Part shown: piece by piece, positions 1 through 6,333 of the stretch | How the letters are laid out: the number at the start of each line of letters is the position of its first letter | Position numbering within the stretch: the stretch's first letter is position 1 | Assembly: GCA_946482615.1 (NCBI GenBank) | Contig: CAMLSF010000123.1 | Location: forward strand, 1-10,896 | Direction: 5' to 3' | Length of the DNA: 10,896 bases | Source: an uncultured Chromatiaceae bacterium | GTDB lineage: Bacteria; Pseudomonadota; Gammaproteobacteria; Enterobacterales; Alteromonadaceae | Notes under the pieces: generated by a model | Database searches by the model: none | Told to the model about the DNA's origin: nothing | What the model saw: only the letters and a program-made list of their open reading frames with translations | Made by a program: the position numbers and the translations under genes

Positions 1-8
1 AAAACATG

Positions 9-102
9 CTATGGGTACCTCCAAGACCTTCATCCACCTGTCAGCATTGCTGGTTTATGGCGGCGTTTTTCTTAATAAACACTATAGGTACCTCAAAGAC
101 CT
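9..102. repeat. Pair of near-identical 21-nt direct repeats upstream of the serine hydrolase gene
   Basis: Copies lie at 9-29 and 82-102 and match at 19 of 21 positions. Both carry the core GGTACCTC, which contains the palindrome GGTACC, followed by AAGACCT. Start-to-start spacing is 73 bp, about seven helical turns. Flanking bases do not match, so this is not a simple tandem duplication. The copies could be paired regulator sites for the gene starting at 250, or remnants of a dispersed repeat that continues left of the window. The repeat itself is plain; the function is a guess. Confidence 0.6.
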
Positions 103-249
103 GCCCAAACAAAAATACGGTAAACATCTGAATATAAATAGAAAAATCACTCTTCATCAAATCTTCAGCCAATCTTTATGCTTTCTTTTTTCGCCGATAA
201 AACATTGCCTGTTATGTTGCCGGGCACAGTTATTTGATAGGTGAAAAAG

Positions 250-1923
250 ATGAAAAGAACACTGTTAGTCGCTATAAAAATTCTGGTTTCTTTGGGTCTG
301 TTTTTTGCTGCAACTCATAACCTGACAGCTCAGGCATTGGCAGCGGAATCAAAACCAATTCACACTGATAGTTCACAAAAGCTCTCAGGAAAAATCATTT
401 TCTCAACCACAGCCAAAGCTATAGAGTCATACCAAACTACTGAGTTCATCCAGCGATTTGAGCTTAATAGCGCAAAGAATCTGTATTTTAATGCGATATT
501 CGACCAGCCTCTTACTGCCTATTTACAGCAACTGGCACCTGAATTACCTGCCGAAGAAGTGAACAAAATCGGCAATTACCAATTTACCTTTTATGTTGAT
601 GGTGCAGTGGTTTACAGTGAAAATCTGAATCTGGCTGCAGGGTTACCTACTGAAAAATCCAGCAACCGCATCCTGACCAAAGCCTTTTTCAGTCAAGCCA
701 ATGAGGACTCCTGGGGGCGTTTTTTATGGATGCGCTTTATGCATTCGGGCGGAGAAAAAGCACTGACTGAAGGTAAACATCAATTAAAACTGGAAATCAG
801 GCCTTACCTCCAGACCAGCAGTCTTCAGGTTGGACAGCTCATTGCGTCAGGTGAAGTGTCGGTGCTGGTGGTAAAACCCAAAGTGACAGAGCAGCAAATT
901 ACAATTCAACCCATTCAGGCCACCCCAGATTGGGAGCTGTCTAAAGCCAGCTATAACAAAGAGTTAATCCGCGCTATGAATAAAAAAATTGCGCAAAAAG
1001 ACTTTAAAGACATCAGCAGTGTGGTGGTGATTAAAGAAGGCGCTTTGTTACTGGAAGAATACTTTAATGGCAGCGACCGCTCATCCCTGCATGACCCCCG
1101 CTCTGTCGGAAAAAGTTTTGCTGCCACTATGCTGGGCATAGCCATCCGGGACGGTTTTATCCAAAGTGAAGAGCAAAGACTGAGTGACTTTTACCCGCTG
1201 AAACACTACCAAAACTACTCAACCCCAAAAGCCAATGTCAGTTTGAAAGACCTGCTGACTATGACTTCTGGTTTTGCCGGTAACGATTCGGATCCGACCT
1301 CGGCAGGTAATGAAGAAAATATGTATCCAACCTCAGACTGGGTGAAATTTGCGCTGGATTTACCTATGCAAAATCCGGCGTCCTCCACCAAAGAATGGCG
1401 ATACTTTACAGCTGGTGTGGTGGTTTTAGGTGACGTTTTGCAGCAAAAAGTACCAGATGGTCTGCAAGCTTATGCCGATAAAAAGCTGTTTGCACCTCTG
1501 GGGATCACCCAATACCAATGGCAATACACTCCGCAAAAAGTGGCTAGTACGGCCGGTGGCATCCGCTTAAGAGCTTTGGATTTTGCCAAATATGGCCAGC
1601 TGTATAAAAACGGCGGCCGCTGGGGTAAACAACAAATTATTCCGGCAGACTGGGTCAAAGCGAGTTTAGAGAAACAAGTGGCAAGAACAACAGAAAAGCA
1701 TACGGGTCATTATGGTTATTTATTCTGGAACGATACCATCCAGTCCGGCCAACAGTCTTTTGAAGTGGCTTATGCCAGCGGTAATGGTGGCAATAAGATC
1801 TATATTTTTAAAGACCTTCCGCTGGTGATTGTGATCACAGCCAAAGCCTACAACAAAGCTTATGCTCATCCCCAGGTAGCGCAGATGATCAGTGATTATC
1901 TTTTGCCAGCTATTCTGCACTAA
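250..1923 (+). CDS. Exported SxxK serine hydrolase (beta-lactamase/esterase family) with an extra N-terminal domain
   Basis: This is a predicted periplasmic or membrane-associated serine hydrolase of the Beta-lactamase family (class C / EstB / 6-aminohexanoate-dimer hydrolase type). I prefer ATG 250 because AGGTG at 239-243 sits 6 nt before it. A GTG at 241 is in frame but would lie inside that Shine-Dalgarno. Counting from GTG 241, residues 4-35 form a Sec signal peptide with possible cleavage at ALA/AES. Residues about 48-215 look beta-rich and belong to no family I recognise. The catalytic domain follows: S288-V-G-K291 is the SxxK nucleophile/base pair, Y388 (Y-F-T) takes the YxN position without the Asn, and G514-N-G-G517 takes the KTG-like position before the last strands. 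Lack of the YxN Asn favours an esterase, amidase or peptidase over a true beta-lactamase. The substrate is unknown. The gene is convergent with the regulator at 1957-3540. Confidence 0.85.
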   Translation: MKRTLLVAIKILVSLGLFFAATHNLTAQALAAESKPIHTDSSQKLSGKIIFSTTAKAIESYQTTEFIQRFELNSAKNLYFNAIFDQPLTAYLQQLAPELPAEEVNKIGNYQFTFYVDGAVVYSENLNLAAGLPTEKSSNRILTKAFFSQANEDSWGRFLWMRFMHSGGEKALTEGKHQLKLEIRPYLQTSSLQVGQLIASGEVSVLVVKPKVTEQQITIQPIQATPDWELSKASYNKELIRAMNKKIAQKDFKDISSVVVIKEGALLLEEYFNGSDRSSLHDPRSVGKSFAATMLGIAIRDGFIQSEEQRLSDFYPLKHYQNYSTPKANVSLKDLLTMTSGFAGNDSDPTSAGNEENMYPTSDWVKFALDLPMQNPASSTKEWRYFTAGVVVLGDVLQQKVPDGLQAYADKKLFAPLGITQYQWQYTPQKVASTAGGIRLRALDFAKYGQLYKNGGRWGKQQIIPADWVKASLEKQVARTTEKHTGHYGYLFWNDTIQSGQQSFEVAYASGNGGNKIYIFKDLPLVIVITAKAYNKAYAHPQVAQMISDYLLPAILH

Positions 1924-1956
1924 CCCCTTCGTACTTGCAGCTGTAGCTTTGTTGAT

Positions 1957-3540
1957 TCATCTTTCTGGCGGCGGATAAGCCGCCAGAAACTCCTGATGCA
2001 TCTTTTCTCTGCGTTGATTAATCTCGTCAATCAGTTGATAAAACTCTGGCCGCTCTTTCAGTGCCACAAACAAGGGCGACAGAGCTAAATATTCGCTATT
2101 GAGGTAACCCAAGTGGATAGCTTTTTGCAGATAACCCAGTGCAGCCTTCTGGTCTTTGACTGCCCATAACGCAATCAAAGACGCCTCAATATAATTAATG
2201 GGCCAAGTATCACCACGCTCAACTGTCTCTTCAATGCGGCTTAACCTTGTGACAGCCTGTTGGGCTGTCAGTTGGTTATTTAAAATCTGCACCAGGCTAT
2301 TCGGATAAGAGGTCGCAGCGCTCACTTCTGCTGCGGCTTTAAACCAGGGCAAAGCCTGTTCTTTTCCTTCCAGCAGCCAGACCAACTCAGCATAATAAGC
2401 GAACACCTCGTGGCGCTTAATGTCCCGTGTCAGTACTTTTTCAAACTCAGTTTTCGCTTCAGTCAAACGGCCCTGAAAATACAAAAAGCGTGGATAAGCT
2501 TCGTTGATAAAGACATTGTCCGGATAAAGTACAAACAATTCCTGATAGTGAAGTTGTGCTTTGGAACTGAAATTCAGCAGCTCCAGAATGCGGCTGATCT
2601 GCAAGTCAGCCATATGATTGTCAGGCTGCAGCTGTTTAGCTTTGAGTGTTAAATCATAGGCCTGGATAAGCTTACCTTTGGTTTCTAATAAATGCGCCGC
2701 CGATCCCATGCTGGCATAATTGTGTGGATCCAATTGTATCGACTGCTGGTAGGCCGCCAATGCATGGTCCAGATTGCCAAGACAGTCCCAGGCATAAGCA
2801 AGCGCGGCCTGAGCTTTACTTTTTTCACTGTCACTGCCATTCAGTGCCAGCGCTTGCAGGGCATAATCTTTTGCTTCCTCAGCACGGGCGGCTGGCTGAT
2901 TGTATCTGCACACCGACTTGCTCAGCGCTAAACTCAGGCCAACTAAGGCGGCCTGATGATCAGGGTCAAGCTGCAGTGCCTGCTGAAATAACTCTATGGC
3001 TCTGTTGGTATTGTCGCCCTGCCCTGTACTGAAATAATAATGTCCACGTTCGATCAGCAGTTCAACCGGATTAGCGGCCTGAACTGCCGTATGCAGGGCG
3101 GCTGTATCTGAAACTGGTGTTTCTTTACTCAGCTGCCAATAAAGCGCTGCGGCAATGCTCAATACCACCACGACAACAGGCACCCGGATCGAAAATCTTT
3201 TTGGCTGCACTGCTGACGGCTCTGTGGGTTTTACCAATAAACGATAACCCCGGCCACGCACCGACTCTATATATTTTGGCTGCTTAGGATCGTCGTCTAA
3301 CGCCTTACGTAATAAGGTAATACGTTGCGTAATGGTTTCACCACTTACAATAGTATTTTTCCAGACAGCTGCTGTTATTTGCTCTACGGTGCAGACTTGT
3401 CCGGCATGCTCAATCAAATACATCAGGAGTTCGAAGGAGAGCTTGGGCAACTCTATCTGTTGCCTGTCTGAACCCAGCACGCGATACACTTTGTATTGAT
3501 CGGGTTCGACTATTAAATCCAGTAATTCCAATTGTCGCAT
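1957..3540 (-). CDS. CadC/ToxR-like membrane-bound winged-helix transcriptional regulator with TPR sensor region
   Basis: This one-component regulator of 527 aa has a cytoplasmic DNA-binding domain joined through the membrane to a periplasmic sensor. Residues about 15-103 form an OmpR/PhoB-type winged helix (Trans_reg_C): the recognition region is ETITQRITLLRKAL, and the wing ends in the typical R95-G-R-G-Y-R-L. A single transmembrane helix spans about 118-136 and follows the basic KRFSIR, which places the N-terminus in the cytoplasm. Residues about 160-400 contain TPR-like helical pairs such as AIELFQQALQLDP and ALAAYQQSIQLDP. The C-terminal stretch with ALKERPEF is common in this TPR-regulator group. 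No receiver domain is present, so no partner kinase is expected. It is divergent from the 90-aa gene at 3815 across 274 bp and may control it and itself. The SD before ATG 3540 is weak (GGATAG). The signal sensed is unknown. Confidence 0.88.
   Translation of the reverse strand: MRQLELLDLIVEPDQYKVYRVLGSDRQQIELPKLSFELLMYLIEHAGQVCTVEQITAAVWKNTIVSGETITQRITLLRKALDDDPKQPKYIESVRGRGYRLLVKPTEPSAVQPKRFSIRVPVVVVVLSIAAALYWQLSKETPVSDTAALHTAVQAANPVELLIERGHYYFSTGQGDNTNRAIELFQQALQLDPDHQAALVGLSLALSKSVCRYNQPAARAEEAKDYALQALALNGSDSEKSKAQAALAYAWDCLGNLDHALAAYQQSIQLDPHNYASMGSAAHLLETKGKLIQAYDLTLKAKQLQPDNHMADLQISRILELLNFSSKAQLHYQELFVLYPDNVFINEAYPRFLYFQGRLTEAKTEFEKVLTRDIKRHEVFAYYAELVWLLEGKEQALPWFKAAAEVSAATSYPNSLVQILNNQLTAQQAVTRLSRIEETVERGDTWPINYIEASLIALWAVKDQKAALGYLQKAIHLGYLNSEYLALSPLFVALKERPEFYQLIDEINQRREKMHQEFLAAYPPPER
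1962..1989. terminator. Perfect 11-bp hairpin at the convergent gene ends (possible bidirectional terminator)
   Basis: The arms TTTCTGGCGGC (1962-1972) and GCCGCCAGAAA (1979-1989) are perfectly complementary around a 6-nt loop. The hairpin is 38 bp past the hydrolase stop and inside the last codons of the convergent regulator gene, whose stop is at 1957-1959. Its position and symmetry suit transcription ending from both sides. Neither strand has a real U-tract after the stem, so efficient intrinsic termination is doubtful. It could instead protect a 3' end. Confidence 0.4.
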
Positions 3541-3598
3541 CTGCTATCCAAAGTTGCTGCCTGAAAGCCTGATCAGCTGTTTATTCACCTATAGCTGC

Positions 3599-3604
3599 AC
3601 TATA
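3599..3604 (-). promoter_or_regulatory. Possible -10 box for the winged-helix/TPR regulator gene
   Basis: Read on the minus strand this hexamer is TATAGT, five of six matches to the sigma70 -10 consensus, about 59 bp before the start codon. The best hexamer 17 bp upstream (TTTTCT) is a poor -35. A promoter is expected in this interval; this is only the best-looking candidate. Confidence 0.25.
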
Positions 3605-3682
3605 AGCCTTTGGCCACGCAGAGAAAACGGCTCAGGCCCTGTGGTTGTATGACTTTGGTTCACCGCCCTTAAAGTGACAGAA

Positions 3683-3757
3683 TTAACTCAATATTAATCA
3701 AATAGTTAAACGACGTCTTCAGCCAAAACAAAATTTCATCGCTCAGATTTAACTCAA
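3683..3757. promoter_or_regulatory. Repeated TTAACT half-sites in the divergent promoter region (candidate operators)
   Basis: The 274-bp gap at 3541-3814 holds a 9-bp direct repeat TTAACTCAA at 3683-3691 and 3749-3757. An inverted half-site AGTTAA lies at 3704-3709. Winged-helix regulators of the OmpR/CadC class commonly bind repeated half-sites next to divergent promoters, so these may be sites for the adjacent regulator. The region is AT-rich and some repetition is expected by chance. Confidence 0.35.
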
Positions 3758-3777
3758 GTTTCCACTGCTTCAGCAGA

Positions 3778-3808
3778 TATATAAGTATCAGCTTTCACTG
3801 CCAAGGAG
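3778..3808 (+). promoter_or_regulatory. AT-rich -10-like segment and strong Shine-Dalgarno of the 90-aa gene
   Basis: TATATAAG at 3778-3785 is a plausible -10 region, although no good -35 lies at standard spacing. If it is used, the 5' leader would be short, roughly 25 nt. AAGGAG at 3803-3808 stands 6 nt before ATG 3815. This ideal ribosome site is the main reason to accept the small ORF as a real gene. Confidence 0.45.
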
Positions 3809-3814
3809 TTAGAA

Positions 3815-4087
3815 ATGAACGAAGCCAGCCGCTTACAAAGAATGCGTGAACTTGGAGTACGTCTTCAGGAACTGCGTTTGCTGCCTTCGCATTCAGTCAA
3901 CTCTTATGCCGGAGCAGCGCTGAACTTTTTGTTCCAGAACTATCAAATTGAAAAACCAGCAGGCGCACCTTTGGATGTGACCTTACGTGCTTTGGCGACA
4001 GGCCTTGCGGTAAGACACAATATGAGAACCCGGCCTGATCCGGACAAAGTGATCGACTTTTTCTGCCGCCATTATCAGGTGCATTAA
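3815..4087 (+). CDS. Small protein of unknown function (90 aa)
   Basis: I do not recognise this family. The gene is supported by AAGGAG 6 nt upstream of the ATG, a divergent promoter region in front and a hairpin terminator directly behind, so it appears to be a single-gene transcript. The product has no signal peptide and no transmembrane helix. It looks mostly helical and Arg/Leu-rich at the N-terminus (residues 6-22). It then has an aromatic segment (AALNFLFQNYQI, 34-45), an Ala/Leu helix (54-66) and a C-terminal DPDKVIDFFCRHYQVH with one Cys. A small cytoplasmic binding or regulatory protein is possible, but nothing shows what it binds. Being divergent from the membrane regulator at 1957-3540, it may be that regulator's target. 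Confidence 0.7.
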   Translation: MNEASRLQRMRELGVRLQELRLLPSHSVNSYAGAALNFLFQNYQIEKPAGAPLDVTLRALATGLAVRHNMRTRPDPDKVIDFFCRHYQVH

Positions 4088-4100
4088 ATTCTATTGCCGT

Positions 4101-4125
4101 AAAAGCTGCTGAAAAGCAGCTTTTT
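4101..4125 (+). terminator. Rho-independent terminator after the 90-aa gene
   Basis: AAAAGCTGCT (4101-4110) pairs perfectly with AGCAGCTTTT (4115-4124) across a GAAA tetraloop, giving a 10-bp stem that runs into TTTTT (4121-4125). It begins 14 bp after the stop at 4087. The T-run is only five bases and the stem is partly A-U, so strength may be moderate. It separates the small gene from the PACE gene. Confidence 0.75.
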
Positions 4126-4211
4126 GCGTTATATCTCAAGCTTTTGGCTAGTATTTACTGCAAACAAATCCTCTAGACTGCCCTTTATGTTTTATCTGCA
4201 GGGTTGTTCTG

Positions 4212-4649
4212 ATGCGAAGCAAGCTGGATTGGTTTCGTCATGCGTTTGCGTACGAATGTGGCGCCATAGTTTTACGTACTTTATGTACTCTGGCTGCAGC
4301 CGATACGGCTCTTGGCAGCGCATCCGCGTTTTCACTATTGAGCTCCTGTACTGTATTTTTGCTGACCTTAACTCACACCAAAGTTTTTGATTATTTTTTA
4401 TGGCGTTCTACCGGCTCTTTAGTCAAAGCAGGCAAAGTACGGCTTTTGCATTGTGTCAGTTATGAACTGGCAGGGGCGGCAATCAGCATTCCTTTAACCT
4501 TATGGCTGCTGGACTTTAATCTGGCTCAGGCCTTATGGCGTGAAGCCTTGATCTTTGTCGTGTTTTTGTTGTACACCTACCTGTATAACTATGGTTACGA
4601 TCGTTTATTTCCGGTAACCCATGCCAAAACTTATTCTCAAAATAATTGA
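4212..4649 (+). CDS. PACE-family (AceI-like) multidrug/biocide efflux protein
   Basis: This is a predicted inner-membrane proton-coupled exporter of the Proteobacterial Antimicrobial Compound Efflux family (two bacterial transmembrane pair domains). At 145 aa and four helices it has the usual family size. The first half-motif R-H-A-F-A-Y-E places E15 where AceI has its essential Glu15. The second half repeats it as R77-L-L-H80-C-V-S-Y-E85. The last helix ends YTYLYNYGYDRLFPV, matching the family Y-T-x3-N/Q-x2-YD-x-FP pattern. Helix 2 departs from AceI: where AceI has FWNMIFNHYFE, this protein has THTKVFDYFLW, so the family Asn is absent. Substrates of characterised members include chlorhexidine, acriflavine and short diamines; the substrate here is unknown. 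ATG 4212 has a CAGGG site 8 nt upstream. An AraC-type regulator follows on the same strand, whereas AceI is controlled by a LysR-type protein. Confidence 0.85.
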   Translation: MRSKLDWFRHAFAYECGAIVLRTLCTLAAADTALGSASAFSLLSSCTVFLLTLTHTKVFDYFLWRSTGSLVKAGKVRLLHCVSYELAGAAISIPLTLWLLDFNLAQALWREALIFVVFLLYTYLYNYGYDRLFPVTHAKTYSQNN

Positions 4650-4650
4650 T

Positions 4651-4740
4651 GTTGCAGCGCGGCGACAAATGAATGAGTCCCCATGAGCATAGTTAACCTA
4701 TGCGATTGGGGCGAGAGCATGCAGTCAACAAAGCGGCAAC
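4651..4740. repeat. Structured intergenic element with nested inverted repeats between the PACE and AraC genes
   Basis: Inner palindrome at 4679-4711: CCCCA-tga-GCATAG, loop TTAAC, CTATGC-gat-TGGGG, which is 11 pairs with a symmetric 3-nt internal loop. Outer stem: GTTGC (4651-4655) plus CGC (4658-4660) pairs with GCG (4733-4735) plus GCAAC (4736-4740), with a 2-nt bulge. The element fills almost all of the 98-bp gap between the two genes and has no U-run. This nested design resembles a dispersed intergenic repeat (REP/MITE-like) or a structured RNA leader. I have the impression that similar sequences recur in related gammaproteobacteria but cannot verify it here. Only one copy is in this window. 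Confidence 0.6.
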
Positions 4741-4747
4741 TTCAAGT

Positions 4748-5455
4748 ATGATGAGAATATCCATTCGCGCTTATACCCCTGAACCTAAAAGCCACAGCCA
4801 TGATCACCATCAGTTGGTGTTGCCTCTGTCTGGCCGGCTCAATTTGCTGATTAATCAGCAACAATTTCAGGTCGGTACTGCAGAATGTCTGGTGATCCCT
4901 GCAGGCACTGAACACGGCTTTTCTGCCGCTGAACAATGCAGGTTTTTAGTTGTAGATTTAACGCATTTACCCGCCCATTTGCTGCAGTTAACTCAACCAG
5001 TGTTTCAGCTGTCCGGCCGGATGCAGCCGTACTTATTGGTATTGGAAGCGTTGTTAGTAGAGCAGGATCAGCAATTGTTGCCTGCAGCACAGCAATTTTT
5101 TCTGCAGTTGCTGGACGCTGAACAACCAGCACCAGCAGTGGATAAAAGGTTACGTCTGGCAATTCTCTACATGCAGGAGCATTTGGCAGAAGAGTTAGAT
5201 TTAGTGAAGCTAGCCAGTAAAGCCAGCCTGAGTTTAAGTCAGTTTAAGCAGTTGTTTCGCCAGCAGCTGGGCCAAAGCCCGGGTCAGTATTTAACAACTT
5301 TACGCATGCAGCACAGCCGCACTTTAGTGCTGTTTTCCAACTTATCAGTGCAGCAAATAGCGCTGGAATGCGGCTATCAATCGGCTTCAGCCTTTAGTGC
5401 GCGTTTTCTAAATCACTTTGGGCAAAGCCCACAGCAGTTCAGAGGACAGCAGTAA
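4748..5455 (+). CDS. AraC-family transcriptional regulator with N-terminal cupin domain
   Basis: This DNA-binding regulator is 235 aa from ATG 4748. Residues about 10-75 form the cupin-type effector domain: His-rich SHSHDHHQLVLPLSG (15-29), then E47-C-L-V-I-P-A-G-T-E-H-G-F, with His residues that could bind a metal or ligand. Residues about 136-232 form the AraC double helix-turn-helix, with helix set one at ELDLVKLASKASLSLSQFKQLF, set two at LSVQQIALECGYQSASAFSARF, and the signature end HFGQSPQQFR. An in-frame ATG at 4700 lies inside the inverted repeat and would add 16 residues unlike the family, so I reject it; ATG 4751 is equally possible. No convincing Shine-Dalgarno precedes either start. 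The gene follows the PACE gene on the same strand and may regulate it, though no experiment or operator shows this. Its stop is 10 bp from the convergent lactonase gene. Confidence 0.88.
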   Translation: MMRISIRAYTPEPKSHSHDHHQLVLPLSGRLNLLINQQQFQVGTAECLVIPAGTEHGFSAAEQCRFLVVDLTHLPAHLLQLTQPVFQLSGRMQPYLLVLEALLVEQDQQLLPAAQQFFLQLLDAEQPAPAVDKRLRLAILYMQEHLAEELDLVKLASKASLSLSQFKQLFRQQLGQSPGQYLTTLRMQHSRTLVLFSNLSVQQIALECGYQSASAFSARFLNHFGQSPQQFRGQQ

Positions 5456-5465
5456 AGAGATTCTG

Positions 5466-6314
5466 CTAAAGCTTAATCAGCTCGACAGCACCACGTTTTT
5501 GCATTGTGACATAAAGTAAGGTCGGGTCTTTTTGCGAAAAAGTGACATTAGTCGGAAACTCACCTTTTAACCGGTATTCTTTCAGCAATTTGCCATCAGG
5601 GCTGACTTTGGCAACCACACCTTTGCCATAACGGGCTATATATAAATTGCCTTTGGCATCGGTACGCATGCCGTCTAAACCAAAATCCGGGAACTGGATC
5701 AGCAATCTTTTATTGCTGGCGTTCAGTTTCTTATCCAGATCGTACAGCCAGACCTTACGCTGTGCGCTTTCATTGACATATAACCTGGTCTGATCCGGGC
5801 TGATTTCTACACCATTGGTGGTGCCCATGTCTTTTTCAACCAGACTGGAGCTGCCATCGGTTTCAATACGCCATAACTGGCCTTTGCTGTTTTTCCAATC
5901 CGGATCGCTGACAAAAATAACGCCATTGGCCGCTATGGTTAAATCGTTGGGCTGAAACATCAAGGGCTGATGGGCATGCAGTTGCAGCTGTTTACCATCA
6001 TAACGCCAGATATTATGACCTGTATAATCGGCTATATACATTTGGCCTTTCTGGTCAAACCGAATGCCATTGCCAATGCTGCCTTTGGGTAAAGTCAGGG
6101 CCAAACTGACCTCACCCCGGGGGCTGACTTTACCAATAGTGCCTTCGACACCATAGTTCACTGCATATAAATTGCCGTCTTTGTCTGTCGCCGGGCCTTC
6201 AATAGTGGCATGAAAAACGCCGTCCGGCACAACATCAGTGCTGTCGACCTGCGTTGTGGCCTGAGCGGTCAAACCAGAAAGAGACAACAATAAAATCAGT
6301 GATTTATGCTTCAT
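5466..6314 (-). CDS. Exported SMP-30/gluconolactonase-family beta-propeller (probable lactonase)
   Basis: This predicted secreted six-bladed propeller of 282 aa would hydrolyse a sugar or related lactone using a divalent metal. Residues 1-19 are a Sec signal peptide ending in AQA. Blade repeats are clear, each with a D/N-x-x-G-x-hydrophobic-Y strand, for example DKDGNLYAVNYG, DQKGQMYIADYTG, PDQTRLYVNE and DAKGNLYIARYG. Metal-site candidates in SMP-30 order are E39 (I-E-G-P), N123 (P-N-D), N167 (T-N-G-V) and D214 (L-D-G-M). AAGGAT lies about 8 nt before the ATG at 6314. The gene starts 19 bp after the oxidase gene on the same strand, so the two are very likely co-transcribed, which supports a lactonase acting on the oxidase product. 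Strictosidine-synthase-like or other propeller functions are the alternative; the substrate cannot be read from sequence. Confidence 0.85.
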   Translation of the reverse strand: MKHKSLILLLSLSGLTAQATTQVDSTDVVPDGVFHATIEGPATDKDGNLYAVNYGVEGTIGKVSPRGEVSLALTLPKGSIGNGIRFDQKGQMYIADYTGHNIWRYDGKQLQLHAHQPLMFQPNDLTIAANGVIFVSDPDWKNSKGQLWRIETDGSSSLVEKDMGTTNGVEISPDQTRLYVNESAQRKVWLYDLDKKLNASNKRLLIQFPDFGLDGMRTDAKGNLYIARYGKGVVAKVSPDGKLLKEYRLKGEFPTNVTFSQKDPTLLYVTMQKRGAVELIKL

Positions 6315-6333
6315 TCGTTTTATCCTTTGCTGT

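Noticed and set aside
11..244. 77-aa open frame upstream of the serine hydrolase
   Set aside because: No Shine-Dalgarno is visible before it in the window, the composition is low-complexity and basic with no family resemblance, and it contains both 21-nt direct repeats, which fits a non-coding leader better.
2410..3032. Several plus-strand frames antisense to the TPR regulator
   Set aside because: They are antisense reflections of a well-supported gene and have no start signals or domains.
4124..4390. 88-aa open frame overlapping the PACE gene in another frame
   Set aside because: It starts at the terminator and overlaps a gene with clear family motifs; no ribosome site or recognisable product.
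4700..4747. Upstream ATG extending the AraC regulator by 16 residues
   Set aside because: The extra codons lie inside the nested inverted repeat, have no ribosome site, and encode a segment unlike the family N-terminus, which starts near RAYTPEP.
5448..5467. AGCAG/CTGCT inverted repeat at the convergent ends of the AraC and lactonase genes
   Set aside because: Only 5 bp with a 10-nt loop and no T-run; not a credible terminator.
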